Shown: piece after piece, positions 45,086 through 56,428 of the stretch
Layout: each line of letters begins with the position of its first letter
Position numbering within the stretch: position 1 is the first letter of the stretch
Assembly (NCBI GenBank): GCA_964036045.1
Contig: OZ038383.1
Coordinates: forward strand, 36,103,394-36,167,393
From: Eutreptiella sp. 'Long Island Sound 2002'
Taxonomy: Eukaryota; Euglenozoa; Euglenophyceae; Eutreptiales; Eutreptiaceae
Direction: 5' to 3'
Length of the DNA stretch: 64,000 bases
Notes under the pieces: model-generated
What the model saw: the letters and a program-made list of their open reading frames with translations, nothing else
What the model was told of the DNA's origin: nothing
Databases searched by the model: none
Translations under genes and position numbers: made by a program

Positions 45086-45235
45086 GTGCGCAATACTTGG
45101 AGGGGCAATGGGACCAGCGTTCACAAATCCATCTGCGTGTTGTTGCACCTCACCCAATTTTGTATTCGGCGCCAAGTTCACTACCCCCCTTATGGCCCTT
45201 GGCCTCATGTGCCCCCCCATATATTATTGATGATC
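45086..45235 (+). pseudogene. PIF/Harbinger-type transposase fragment
   Basis: The frame gives RNTWRGNGTSVHKSICVLLH and then TQFCIRRQVHYPPYGPWPHV. The first part aligns with RNIWRGSGTELHEYVRVLLH of the fragment at 942-1355, on the opposite strand. Only the C-terminal end is present. Confidence 0.55.
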
Positions 45236-46235
45236 TTGCTCACGCACCCACACATGTGCGCATGGATTGATGAAATACCGACATATGAATGTGTTGAGTG
45301 CCGTTTTGGTTCTGCCATGTTTAAGTGTAGGAGGGATGTTTGCACAAGTGTGGCACCCTAGGGTTATCTCTCTTTAGGGAGCATTTTGGGAGGTGTGTCA
45401 AAGCCAGTCCCCTACGGGTAAGCACGTTGGAAAAATAGCGTGCAGCGCACGCATGGCGCGGATAGTCCACCATACGTGGAGTGGCCTGGTCACAAGCCAA
45501 TCGTCCGGAACATGCAAGGTGTGTGCCGTCATCAACCGTGCCTGTCCCGCCTCCAACAGGGCGCCGCCGCGGCTTGGAGCGGCAAGGCACGTGCAATATT
45601 TCAGAGTTTGTTGCACCTTGTCGTGCCCAAAAACTTTCCGACCCCCGAGTCCATATCCCCAAAACCAGGGGCCAGCCGCACAGCATTACGGATTGTCGGT
45701 CGTTTTTACAATCCAAGCAAACAACAACAACGACAAAAACACGTCACAATCCCCCATCGCAAAGGGATTGCATAGAATAGCACAACAACGCCATACAATA
45801 CCGCACAATGCCTCATTGTTTGTTCGGTATGATATCCGTCGTACCCACGGGATCTTCAAAGCGATGCACACCACTAAAACGAGCGCCGGGTCCAACAAAA
45901 TCGGGAGCCGCTGGCTGGTTTCGCCCCACACCGACTGCTACCTCGTACCGGGGCTCAACCAGGAGCTTCAAGGGCGGGATCTTCAAAGAGCAACAAACGA
46001 CATTTGTATGGCGCATGGTCTTCAGGGGCGAGGATATTGATGCACGGCCTTGTCCCCCATGTTGCCATCAATTTGTGGGCAACGTTTGGTAAATGTGCCA
46101 TCATCTTGAGGCACAATGCGTGGCCGTTATTTTTCTAACCTACCTATTGATGCACGCCGTTTGAAATCTCAAACAATATTGCAATGGGGACACTTACTCA
46201 AGAAATTGTTCGTTTCGAGCTTTGCAACAGTCTGT
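45236..46235. other. No gene supported
   Basis: A 215-codon plus-strand frame (45393-46040) overlaps other long frames on both strands and shows no domain; I do not call it. Confidence 0.35.
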
Positions 46236-46740
46236 TGTGCCCTTGCGTGCAAAGAAAGGCTTTCGGAGGGAGCACATACTGCCGGAGAATCGAAATTGTG
46301 GGGGTGCAGGGGTGGCCACGGACTCGAGAGATTGTGCAATGGCGAGTTGTCCCCGTTGGTGCAAAGGAGAACCGACGAGAGACTGTGCAGGGGCATGGAG
46401 ATAGGAAAGCGCCCGGCGAGAGCGTGGACTGCCGGAAAATCGAAATTGTGGGGATGCACGGCTTCCAACGGACTTGGGAGATTTTGCAATGGCGACAAGA
46501 GCAGTGCACCATGGCGTGCAATGAGACTGAGCAAAAGCATACAGATAGGAAAGTCCCCGGTGAGAGCGCGGACTGATGAATTGAGATGCATGGGGATACA
46601 GGGGTGCCAACGGACTTGGGAGAATTTGCAATGGCGATAGGCGTTGTGCCCATGGCATGCAAAGAGACCAAGCAAAGGCATGGAGATAGGAAAATCCCGG
46701 GGCGAGAGCGCAAACTATCAAAGAATTGAAACGTTGTCCA
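46236..46740. repeat. Tandem repeat of about 145 bp
   Basis: Words such as TTGCAATGGCGA (near 46332, 46484 and 46626), GAGATAGGAAAG and GGACTTGGGAGA recur three to four times. Open frames on both strands through the block are repetitive for this reason. Confidence 0.7.
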
Positions 46741-47073
46741 TGTGTTCTCCTAGCCCCATGACATCATTCAAATTTTTTGTTGTGGAGCCACACGCATGGA
46801 CCAAAATATTTCGAGCTCACCGTCCAAACATCACACTCTCACGTCATGAAGCGTTCTTAGAAGCGGTACCCCATGTCGTCACAACGGCTTGGTTGGAGGC
46901 ATATGGAGAAAGTTTTGGAGAGGAGATCACCTCAGACGATCTAAGGCATCCCAAGCAACAACAATAGCATGTGCACTGCAGAAATTCGACACCAAACCCT
47001 CCGTCCCCAACTTAAGCCACCGGAATAGCCACCAGAACCACCAATAAATAAAAATGGTATGCTTGCTCGCCAT

Positions 47074-47553
47074 TTAGGAGGTCTCTCTCAATGGTAGATG
47101 GAATTGATGGGTAAGGCAACGGGGGGTTACGTTTGTTGGTCCTTGGGCAAGGCCCGTATAGAAGAAGCAACCCTCGTGCATTTTGATCGAAGTTTGCAAA
47201 ATCACAAGCTCGTAGCACAGCTTTGCAAATTTATTCTCGGCACCACTGTAGACCTGCATCGCTATTGAACTGCAGCAACCGGATGAACTAGCAAGCTTCA
47301 TCTCCTCATCTATGCTAATGGGTATCAACCTCCAGGTGTTCCAATGGTGAGTACAAAACTCAGCCTCGTTGATGTCGACAACTTGATATGGTTGAGTGCA
47401 ACAATCCTTTCCCTCGGTATGGACATGACAACTTGGCGTGAATGTCTTAAATATGCTTGGATAGCTTGGCTTCCAACACGCGTATTGGAGCTGAAGTATT
47501 TGCAAGCAAATGGTTGCTGGCTGCTCTTTTGCAAGCTTTCCGTGCAATATCAA
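47074..47553 (-). CDS. Open frame of 159 codons, unrecognised
   Basis: The frame includes PYQVVDINEAEFCTHHWNTW and EEMKLASSSGCCSSIAMQVY. It could be an exon or a decayed transposon piece. No family is recognised and nothing fixes the start. Confidence 0.25.
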   Translation of the reverse strand: MILHGKLAKEQPATICLQILQLQYACWKPSYPSIFKTFTPSCHVHTEGKDCCTQPYQVVDINEAEFCTHHWNTWRLIPISIDEEMKLASSSGCCSSIAMQVYSGAENKFAKLCYELVILQTSIKMHEGCFFYTGLAQGPTNVTPRCLTHQFHLPLRETS

Positions 47554-47689
47554 ATGGGTCCAACAAGACTACAAGATATTAGTGAGGATCCAGTTCCGCT
47601 TGTTGTCTGCGGACCACTATCACCTTTGTTCTGAAGGGGGGCTTCATGGATGCTTGAATTGTCCATGGAAAACGACGAACCACCTAGAG

Positions 47690-49315
47690 AATTTTGGATG
47701 CTCGGGACGTAGCCTTGATGACCTTGGCACCAGCTGCAAATTGGCGGCGGATGTTCCTGGTACCGGTCATGCACAATTTGAAGGGAGGGGGCGGCCCACT
47801 TGTTAGTGTGCTTGGTCGAGTTTTGCCCTCACAAGGAAGGCATCATCTACCTGTCAAACTGGCAAGTGTGTGCAAGCGCTACGCGCCCCTTCAACTCCCG
47901 ATGCTTAGCCGCCAACAACATCGATCAAGCCAACTACACTTTTACCATGGTAAGCATGACTGGGCGGGAGACACGCACTCTTCTTCCCCAGCTACTCACC
48001 GATGAAATTGACCTCCCACAACTCTTCATGCACTTGTGCTTTCCTTCTGCCACATCATCTATCTTCTTTACGAGGAAAATGATCCTCTCCCTCATGCCGC
48101 ATGGAGCCTTTGGGATTTCTTTCACACGGTTGTTGTGCACGTCGTCCTAGAACACTTGGAGCGCGACTATACCCGTACCCTGCATGGCTTGCGGTATTGT
48201 TGGTCGCTCCCAAAGTTACCTGTGCGCTTCGGTGATGAAGGGGGCGAAGTTGCGTTGAGGGTCGGCAAGCAGTTTGCAAGACTCACCTCCACGTTACCCT
48301 ACTAGAGCACTGCTGACATTCTAACCCATGAGATCTATTTGAAGATGCACAAGAACACGCAAAATCGGCGTGAGAAATTTGAGCGTCATTGGTGGCCTAC
48401 CATTCGCCGTGTTGTCTTTGAGCAGTGCATCGTGCAGTCCAAATTCTGGCACAAAACCATCATGTCCCTGGCTCTCCAATATAATTAAGCACGGGGGTCG
48501 CCAGTGGCACCGCACAAACCCACACAGTCACTTCGCTTCGTCCTTGAACATGCGGTTGATGCCGTTGAGGCCATTTGCATTTGTGGGCTTTGTGTACAAC
48601 ATCCCAAGGTTCGGAATTACGAACATTTCAAGCCGGCATTGTAGATAGCTGGCCGCTGCGGAGTTAGGAGCCACTTACCGCGTACCACAGCCAGAAGGCG
48701 CGCAAAAAATCCCGTGCTCGTAAGCATTACCATGTTGTACGTGCCAGTGCACAAGCTATCAGCAGTAAACCCGAGGCGGATGCTGATCATGAGGAGCTCG
48801 CCGCCATTTCATCAGCTGTAGAGTATGAACCACCCGAGGCAACATCTAAGGAGGAGCGCCGTGTGCAACCTGCTCGCGCATGCAAGGGCCTTTTGATGCT
48901 TGCAGACTCTTCACCACTGTCAGAATCGCCCTCTTCACATTCACACTCGGACACGGAATTGGCCTCCACTACGGACTCCTCATCATCCGCACTGTCGTTG
49001 TCGTTTTCTCATGCACCTGATGACCAAGCTTCATTGCCATGCAACAACATCAATACACGATCCTTGTCCTCGTCCTCAACCCCTGCACCCCTGCACCCCT
49101 GCCAGTGCAAGTTGTTGTTTCAACAGCAATATCAGCCAAAACCAGCTCCCCCCAACCAAGCCTCCTCCAAAGAAGGCAAAGAAGGCGGATACCCCAACAT
49201 CCTCCACCTTGTCCTCCGCTCCGCCAAAGCATCCCGGCAAACACAAATTGCGCATAGCAACTTTTGGTTTGCCGAGGAGGGGGGGGGGGGGGGGGGGCAA
49301 AGGCAGCGGTAGTGG
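47690..49315 (+). pseudogene. Decayed or spliced plus-strand gene, unrecognised
   Basis: Protein-like stretches occur in order on the plus strand: EIDLPQLFMHLCFPS (about 48.02 kb), LYEENDPLPHAAWSLWDFFH (about 48.08 kb), LHGLRYCWSLPKLPVRFGDE (about 48.2 kb), EKFERHWWPTIRRVVFEQCI (about 48.38 kb), HYHVVRASAQAISSKPEADA (about 48.74 kb) and a serine-rich, histidine-containing tail (SESPSSHSHSDTELAST). They lie in different frames with stops between, so the locus is either multi-exon or broken. Charged and low-complexity C-terminal sequence plus a conserved WW block suggest a transposon protein or regulator, but I cannot name one. A G-run at 49281-49298 ends the last frame. Confidence 0.35.
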
Positions 49316-49365
49316 CAGTGACAGTGACAGTTCCTTGAGGTACCGAGTCACCCTCCTCCACCCTC

Positions 49366-49806
49366 TCACCCTCTCACCCTCATATGGGCCTTCCCAAAGC
49401 GTCAATGGAAACACATGGCTTTGGTTGGGGTACGGCTAATCTGAGTGCTGACCCCGCCGCTTTGGAGGAGTACCGTGTGGCTGAACTGTTCCACACATGC
49501 TGGGCTATGCTGGGCACTCTGGGCTGCATCACCTTGGAGTTCCTTGCCCAGTGGCGGTGGCATCTCCCCCCTTGGGGACTCCGCTGTGGGGTTGCGATTG
49601 ACTGATAATCCTGACACTCTCGCCGAGCTGAAGGTGAAGGAGATCAAGAACAACCGTCTCACTTGGTTCTTGTTGTTGGACCACTACGCGAAGGCCGTCA
49701 TGAATGGTGAGAGCCCTGCCAAGCACTGGGCATCCCATGCTACCGATCCCTTTGCGCGCAGCGGTCTAACCGCCGTGTGCGCGTTACAGTCCACTACCAC
49801 CACTAC
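49366..49806 (+). pseudogene. Light-harvesting chlorophyll-binding protein (LHC) pseudogene
   Basis: GFGWGTANLSADPAALEEYR and AELFHTCWAMLGTLGCITLE match the N-terminal region and first membrane helix of LHC proteins, where E-x-x-H-x-R-W-A-M-L-G holds chlorophyll ligands; here the usual Arg is Cys. After a frame change comes DNPDTLAELKVKEIKNNRL, the third helix with its E-x-x-N/H-x-R ligand motif, then SHATDPFARSGLTAVCALQ, a typical C-terminus. The middle of the protein with the second helix is missing. Because no introns separate the retained blocks it may be a retrocopy, although deletion is equally possible. It is the best evidence that the organism is, or descends from, a photosynthetic eukaryote. 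Confidence 0.8.
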
Positions 49807-49880
49807 GTGGGTCCCCGTGGGTGCTAGAGTATATGTATTGTCACTAAATCATCACCCAAACCCATCCCAGGGGCGACAGA
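49807..49880 (+). repeat. Dispersed repeat R3, copy 1
   Basis: GTGGGTGCTAGAGTATATGT and ACCCATCCCAGGGGCGAC match 53262-53325 (GTGGGTGCTCAAGTACCCAT and ATCCATCCCAGGGGCAAC) in the same orientation, about 3.4 kb apart. Confidence 0.55.
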
Positions 49881-50039
49881 ATAGTTTTGTAAAAAATTCT
49901 ATTTTGAAAAAATTCTCAGGCAGAGAACAGCAATTTTGGGGCTTTTGGGGGGACCATGGCCCAGGCTACAGCCAGTACGTTGATCCCCATGGGTGCCAGA
50001 GTGCAGAAGATGTTCCCCTTCTTCCGTAACCATCAGATC

Positions 50040-51436
50040 TTAATCTGCTTGAGCCCTGGACACTGCCTCAGAATCTTCAGTAACCACCACCACCAATTGT
50101 TCTTTGTCCACTGATAAGAACCCTTGGTGTGGGTATCGCAGGTCCCCCTCTGCGCAGAAAAATGAGCACAGAGCCCCGTGGCTAGGGGCACACAACGCAA
50201 TATGAAGCACATGGGCACTACAACAACCTCGAATATTCGAAAAAAGCAACCCCGAAAACGTGAGGGTGATGGCGTCGCCCTGGATGCCTGTGGTGGGCGA
50301 GAAATCGTACCATTCTGTGGTTCCAAGAATGTCGGGATCCGGAACGCCAACTGTCTGCAGAGAGAATTGCGAGAGAGCACAATGTGTGACCGCCTCCCAG
50401 ACAACCATTGTACCCCTTCCCAGAGGGGGGGGGGGGGTCAAAGGTCTGGTATCCATGCTGAAGATCCCTTAGCAGATGCAGAGCTGAATCCCCTGATAGA
50501 TGATGTGGATGTGAAAAAACAAACACCACAAATCAGGTGCTGGAATGGGTAGAAAGTCCCAACATCATGAAATGGTGATATGACGACAAACAAGTGCACA
50601 GTTGACTAGACGCACACACCCAACCTTGCTTCAACTTTGAGACAATGCCTAATGCCTGTTGACACGTCGTGGCGCAGAAGCACACACTGTGCAGGGTAAC
50701 TTTGCAAACCACTGCTCGAGTGCATAGGCTAGCAACCTTGCAGCCACTCTCAAGGGCTTGAAGCCAACCCGAAGAATCACAGCTGGTGCCCAATTGTATG
50801 GACAACACACAATACAAGCGTATTCCACGCCTATCTCTCTTGAATCCCACCATAGCCGAGGCCCTTGTTGCCTCTTTTCTTCGCAGCAGCAATTTACCCT
50901 GACAACAGCCATCGTGATGGCATCATGATAGTGTGTCATCAAAATGAGAAGCAAGGCAGTCGCTGGTCCTTGCGTCTTTCGCATTGGGTTCATGCACTCA
51001 CTTGTCCAATGCCTTGCCCTTGTTTCATCCTGTCTGCAAGCCCAAACCCTGGCCTGATTGCACAGGAGACTCATACCTCAGCAGGACTCGCACAGCCGTC
51101 GTTAGCAGGATCAAAGACTTTGAAATCCAACAGATGCTGATAGTTTGCGTCCCAGCGCTTGAACGTGTACACGGAAATGAATCCGGTGGGTCCGAAATCA
51201 CTGCAGGCTGTACAACAGCGGCAACACAGGAAATACAACAACCAAACAAAATGGGGGGCCAGGGATCGCCTGAGCAAAGATGTGCACCCTATGCGCTCAG
51301 CAATCTGCACTACATGGCAGGGACGGTTGAGTACCATGAGACCTCCCACATGCTCCAACCTGGGCTTGTTGAACAGTGACTTGAGCAGGGACTTTGCAAG
51401 GGAAGGTTGGTGTGCATTTCTAGGCAGGCAGGTCAA
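50040..51436 (-). other. Possible multi-exon minus-strand gene, unrecognised
   Basis: Candidate exons are 51436-51071 (CSDFGPTGFISVYTFKRWDA), 51074-50649 (TMAVVRVNCCCEEKRQQGPR) and 50456-50040 (EWYDFSPTTGIQGDAITLTF). The last phrase resembles an IPT/TIG-like beta-sandwich start, but that is a weak guess. No splice sites were fixed. Confidence 0.25.
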
Positions 51437-51829
51437 TCATTGGTTGCTTCTGTGCATCTGTGCAAATGTCAAGGGATGGGCAACATTTCTGATCCCGAAC
51501 CCGAAATACAAGGTCACGGTCACCTTCTCTTGGTAAATGTGTCCTGTGGAGGGACCCTACGAACACTGCTACAGTGTCAGTGTGTCAGTGAAAGTGGCAC
51601 TAGCAACACCACAGGCACAGGGTGTTTGAAAATAATGTTGCTTCCCTTGGAGGGGCAGGTCTGGCAAATTGTCAACTACCCGGGGCGGGTGGGGGGTTCG
51701 GAATGTGCGATATCTGGAATGGCGAAATTTAGTGCGGAGAAAATTTGTCACCAATTCTTCAATACCACAGCAAACTTTGGTACAAAAATCCCAGACCGTG
51801 GCACAAGAACATGCAGACACCACGACTGT

Positions 51830-52110
51830 TGGCTTCTTGATGCTTGCTGTTATTTCTAGTGGCTTCCAAATGCCTGCTGTTATTTCGTGATGGCCTTTGG
51901 ATGCTTGCGGGTGTTTCTTGGAGACTTCTGGATGCTTGCTGTTATCTCCTTGATGGATTCTGGGTGCTTCTTGCTATTTCTTGGAGGCTTCTGGATGCTT
52001 GCTATGATTTCCTGATACCTTCTGGATGCTTGCTGTTGTTCCCCAGAGGCTTCTCGATGCTTGCAGTTATTTGCTGGAGGCTTCCGGGTGCTTGTTGTGA
52101 TATGTTGGAG
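51830..52110 (+). repeat. Minisatellite of about 31 bp
   Basis: Eight or so units follow the pattern GGCTTCTGGATGCTTGCTGT plus TATTTCTTGGA with substitutions. The open frame through it (motif WRLLDACCYLL) is a by-product. Confidence 0.75.
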
Positions 52111-52699
52111 GGCCCTGATTGCTTGCTGTTTGCTTGCTTTCCTATTGACTTTTGTATACTTGCTGCTCTTTCATGCAACATGCCATTGCACAAGTGTGAC
52201 ACTTTGCATGAAGATGGAGGCGAGTTGAGTGAATCAACTAGTCACATGCATGAGCCTCGGGAACAAGAAACCGTTGCATGCTGTGAATCTGTGAATCTGT
52301 ATCAAAGGAAGGTGACCTGCGTGCTGAAGCTATTAACGTCACATTACAAGGTTCAAGATGATGACAAATCAGATCTTCAATAGTACTACAACTCCCTTTG
52401 ACCAGTAATGACCCTTCCATGTAGCGTCACTTGCAGAAATGAAACCTAGTGTGCCCCCGCATGAGCCTCCACCAACAATACATTGGGCACCGACCGGAAC
52501 AAATTGATTAAAGATTTCAAAACTGGACCACAGATCATGCCCCTAGCACCATACAACACAAAATGTGTCGTCGAATTCTCTTGGAAATTATGGACCAACC
52601 ATAATGTAGAGGTACGCAGGGGTACGCACCCCCCCCCCCCTCCCTTAGGGAGTAAAGCCCAAGGCCAGCAAGCCGGCCTGCCTCCCCGCGTTGAAGAAC

Positions 52700-52858
52700 A
52701 TGGGTTGGCTGGACCGCCGCGATGACGATGATGATGACGTGGGTAGTGAGGATGATGAGAAAGAAGAACTCATTCCCTCAGAAGAACTCAGTCCTGAGTC
52801 CCCTCAGGTGGGTCCGCACATGATGGGCGGCAGCCAACACGGCACCACGAGAGGGTGA
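52700..52858 (+). CDS. Short acidic open frame
   Basis: Fifty-two residues, starting MGWLDRRDDDDDDVGSEDDE and continuing EKEELIPSEELSPESP, end in TGA. The strongly acidic composition with Ser-Glu pairs looks like a disordered protein segment or an exon. No family is recognised. Confidence 0.3.
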   Translation: MGWLDRRDDDDDDVGSEDDEKEELIPSEELSPESPQVGPHMMGGSQHGTTRG

Positions 52859-53261
52859 GCCAAGAAGAGATATAGTCCCGACCCACTCGTCCCTCTCGGC
52901 TGCCACACGCCATAGGTGGGGGGCCTTCATGGGGGGAGGGGGTGGCAGAACTCTCGTCGGCCCCCTCTCCCCGCCCCTCGACCTCTATGTGTGGGCCTAC
53001 AGCGTTAACAGGAGTTGTGCCCTAATTCCAGTGGCCTGCCAAAGGGTCCCTGTAGAGTACACTGCGCAGGCACAAGGGGAATGTGACACCAAGAACACTA
53101 AAAATGACACCCAGTAAGGTTGGCACCAATTCTTAAACACCATGGCAAAATTTGGTGCACATTTGCTCTACCAAATTTTGTCATTCCAAATTCTATTGCC
53201 CGCGGCAAGGCACCTCAAAGAGAGACAAGAGAAGAGCCCAGCTGCCGCAACGCAGGGCACC

Positions 53262-53325
53262 GTGGGTGCTCAAGTACCCATATTGTCACCAAATGATCAC
53301 CAAAATCCATCCCAGGGGCAACCTG
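53262..53325 (+). repeat. Dispersed repeat R3, copy 2
   Basis: This matches 49816-49880. About 70 bp upstream, AAATTCTATTGCCCGCGGCA (about 53189) is the left end of repeat R1. Confidence 0.5.
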
Positions 53326-53399
53326 AGGGTTTCACAAAAAAATCCAACGTTTGAAGATTTTTAGGTGCCACCCTCCCACTGCATTTGCAGAGTTAGGAC

Positions 53400-55540
53400 A
53401 CGCAGCCCTGGGCCCCGCCGCGGCTGCACCGGCGGGCGGGCTGCCGCGGCCTCGCCATCGCGCTCATGCCCCGCATGACCCGCCCGGCAGCACCAGCTAA
53501 TGCAGCACCGCATGCGGCAACATAGGTCGCAGGACAGGGCCCCGTGCTCCAAGCAGCGGGCACCCACCGTGCCACGGCCCTGTCCTAGGCCTCGGTGCAC
53601 CCGAGGGGCCGCCCTACGCTGGGGCACGCCGCGGCCGCTGCGCATGCGGCGGCAATGCTTGCCCCCCTTCGGGGGGCGGGGGTAGTAGCTCATGAGGAAG
53701 CGTTCACTGTTCGCCGCGCCGGGGCACGCAGCCGCTTGAGCCACATCTCTTGGCAATGCGCCGCTAGGTGCAGCAGCTGCAGCCGTCATTTCTTCCCGGG
53801 CCGTGAAGTACGGGCGTGCCCATAGCCTCTTGCAAAGGCGGCTGCCTAGTGGGAAGAGGGAGCGGCACTAGTCTGTTGGCGCCCCTTGCAACATCCATCC
53901 TGCCACCATGTGCCGTTGTACCAATGGCGCCGCGCGGTGCAGCACTTGGGCCCTTTCGCCCAGGGGGAGGCGCGTCCCTCGCAGGGATGCGGGAAGCGCC
54001 CGGCCTATGAAGGCCTCATAGTCCACAACCAGCTTGGGCCACGATACATTGCCCAGACCTAGTTGCCAAGCCAGGGCCTCTACCCACCGAACCCGTTTGT
54101 GGGCGAAGGCTGGCTCCCACCCCGGCCACCTGGGTGGCATGCCCAGCTGCATGCCCAGCGCCAGCGGTGGGGACAGCTATGGCAGCAAAACCCCAGGGAG
54201 GGTACCTTCCTAGCCTCACCACCAAACGCCTACCGCAGTGTTCTACTAAATGCCAGCTCCCCACCGGACACCATGCCACCAGCAACACACGAGGACGCCG
54301 AACACCGCCACTACAAAGGCCGTCCCCGAGGGCACATTCACTTGGAATGAGACCACACTTGGCATCACAGCCCTCACGCACGTGGAGATGCGAGACCTAG
54401 ACCACTTAGGATGCTCAAACAAGTGTTTGTAGCCCATTTTTAGCCCGTGGTGGCGCGTTTTGGCCCATGGAAAATCCCAAAATGCCTTGAAAATGGGCTA
54501 TTTTGGGACCAAAAGGGGGTCAAAAATGGCTCGAATACGCCTTTTCCAAAATTGATACTGGACCATTTGGGATGCCCAAAAAAGTGTTCTTAGCCCGTTT
54601 TGAGCCCGTGGTGACGCGCTTTGCCCATGGGCTGACCTCTGTGGCCCCGTGGCGCAGAGGGCTAAACTAGGTCAAAACGGGCTCAAAATGGGCACAATTC
54701 ATCTGTTTGTGCACCCCAAGCGGTCCGGGATACCGCGTTTTTCACCCATTTTTGATCCCTTTTTTGGACCCGAAAGCGGCCCATCATCAAGGCATGTTGG
54801 GATTTTCCATGGCCCAATGACCGAGAGCCTGCTCCCCGGCCCATCCTGCCCGTCATGGTAGGCGGCCATGCGCTCTGCCAACACGGCCAAAAACATGCGG
54901 TAGAGGCGGTAGAGAAACGTGTCCACCAGGGCCTTGTCAAGGCTCTCCGAGAGTCCGTGGAGGCCGTCTGCAGCCCTCAGCCACACACCTGTGCGGATGT
55001 CCACAGGGCCCCCGTGAGGAGCCCGCGAAGCAGGGAGGTCTCCTTCTCGTTGTACGCCACCCAAAGCGCTGCAAGGCATGCGGCGCCATCCACCCCATCC
55101 CCCAAGCCGCCGAACGTGGCCGGCCGGCGTGCCTCCAGCTGCCGCGCTGCATGGCAGCGGAGCACCTCGTGCACGCCATGTTGGACTGCGCGCATGGGCT
55201 CTTGCACCACGTCTAGGGGCTCTGTCTGCCCCGGCACGTCCCTGCACCAGCAACCCTCCCGGGGGTGGCAGCCCAAGGCCCGCAACGTGTGGAACGCCCG
55301 GCCCACGAGGCTGTCCATTAAGGGCTGGGGCCCGCATTCCCAGATCACGTTCATGAAGACCTCGGTCACACCGGGGCACCGAGCCACCCATGCCAGCCAA
55401 ACGATGCACTCATAGCGCATGTGCATGACCGGGGAAATCCGGTGGCCCGGTGCCAAGACGGAGAAGACGATCTCCTTGGCCTGAGAGAGCCTCGTGGCCC
55501 CCCACACGGACCGGAGGGCAACGGTCTCCAACTTGGCAAG
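53400..55540 (-). pseudogene. LINE C-terminal region
   Basis: LETVALRSVWGATRLSQAKE opens the region after the inversion breakpoint. EKETSLLRGLLTGALWTSAQ follows, then after the inserted repeat KLVVDYEAFIGRALPASLRG and, near 53.7 kb, HCQEMWLKRLRAPARR. The blocks correspond one to one with the fragments at 17.8-20.1 and 25.2-26.0 kb. Confidence 0.6.
54400..54835. repeat. Repeat inserted in the LINE, with inverted parts
   Basis: GCCCATGGAAAATCCCAAAA near 54473 is mirrored by TTGGGATTTTCCATGGCC near 54798, and AGCCCGTTTTGAGCCCGTGG and CAAAACGGGCTCAAAATGGG face each other internally. Related sequence lies near 14.15-14.24 kb. It splits the LINE C-terminal region and is noncoding; a MITE is likely, but I found no clear target duplication. 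Confidence 0.5.
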
Positions 55541-55544
55541 CCTC

Positions 55545-56428
55545 GCCGTCCGTGATGATGAACGGCCTCTTGCAAGGCGCTTGGTGCCCCGTCAACCGCA
55601 AGTATGAGGCGGCGCCGGAGCCGGACCCGGCGGAGTTCCTTGCTAGTATGGCCACCACATACGCCGGGTGCCAATGCTCACCTCACCCCTAGCGGGCCAC
55701 TGCCTGCGCTGTGCACTTGCGCGGATACACCTGTCAACGCTCGTCAACGCTCGGGCTTGATGGTTGGAGCTTGGCAGAGCTGAGAGCTCTCCCGGACGTC
55801 CTCTTGGAGTGGGTGGCTGAGCTGCTCAAGGAGGAGCACCGGGGCAATTGGCCGGCTGGGTGGGCTGAGGGCTACGCCGCCCTCATCCCCAAGGAGGCAC
55901 CGCCGGGGCCGTTGAATACGCGGCCCCTCACAGTCCTCTCCATGATGTACCACCGTTAGCCCGGTGTCTGCCTAGCGGACGCCATCCGCTGGCAGGAGGC
56001 CTGGGCGCACCCGTGCGCCTTTGGCTTCCGCCCGGCGTGTAGTGCTCGATGGCGCGGCGGTTACCCACGTCGTCGGGGTATGGCGACGACAGGTAGTGGC
56101 CCTAGGGTCGGCGCTCCATACCACCACTTCAACCACGGAAGAGTGGCTGCGGGTTACGGGGCAGGATGTCCGCGTGAACAAGTCTTGCTCCTATATCCAG
56201 GGCGAGGAGGGGGCCCCGGCAGTACTCCTTCGCGAGCAGGCGCTGCCGGTACTTCCGCCAACTCGGTGTGGATGTGGCGGTGGGCGGCTCACGGCATACT
56301 GGGCAGGTCCTTAGGAAGCGCCTCGAGGCGGGCCGCGGGGCACTCTGCCGCCTGCCCCACCTACCGGTCTTCGTCCGCCTGGTCCGGGCGGTCAGCACCC
56401 TGGTGACCCCCTTGGCCCTGGCCTTGGC
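55545..56428 (+). pseudogene. LINE reverse transcriptase core, inverted and internally deleted
   Basis: Plus-strand frames read CPVNRKYEAAPEPDPAEFLA, LDGWSLAELRALPDVLLEWV, then YAALIPKEAPPGPLNTRPLT (fingers, with the I-P-K and R-P-L/I-T motifs) and HPCAFGFRP. Soon after (56078-56089) the frame GYGDD, a motif C variant, appears, followed by EEWLRVTGQDVRVNKSCSYI and GVDVAVGGSRHTGQVLRKRL. Sequence from the end of FGFRP to YGDD is far too short, so motifs A and B are deleted. A TAG replaces the expected codon after MMYHR. Confidence 0.65.

Noticed and set aside
49807-53325. R3 copies as long terminal repeats of an LTR retrotransposon
   Set aside because: Only about 65 bp match, with many differences, and no polymerase, integrase or primer site is visible between them.
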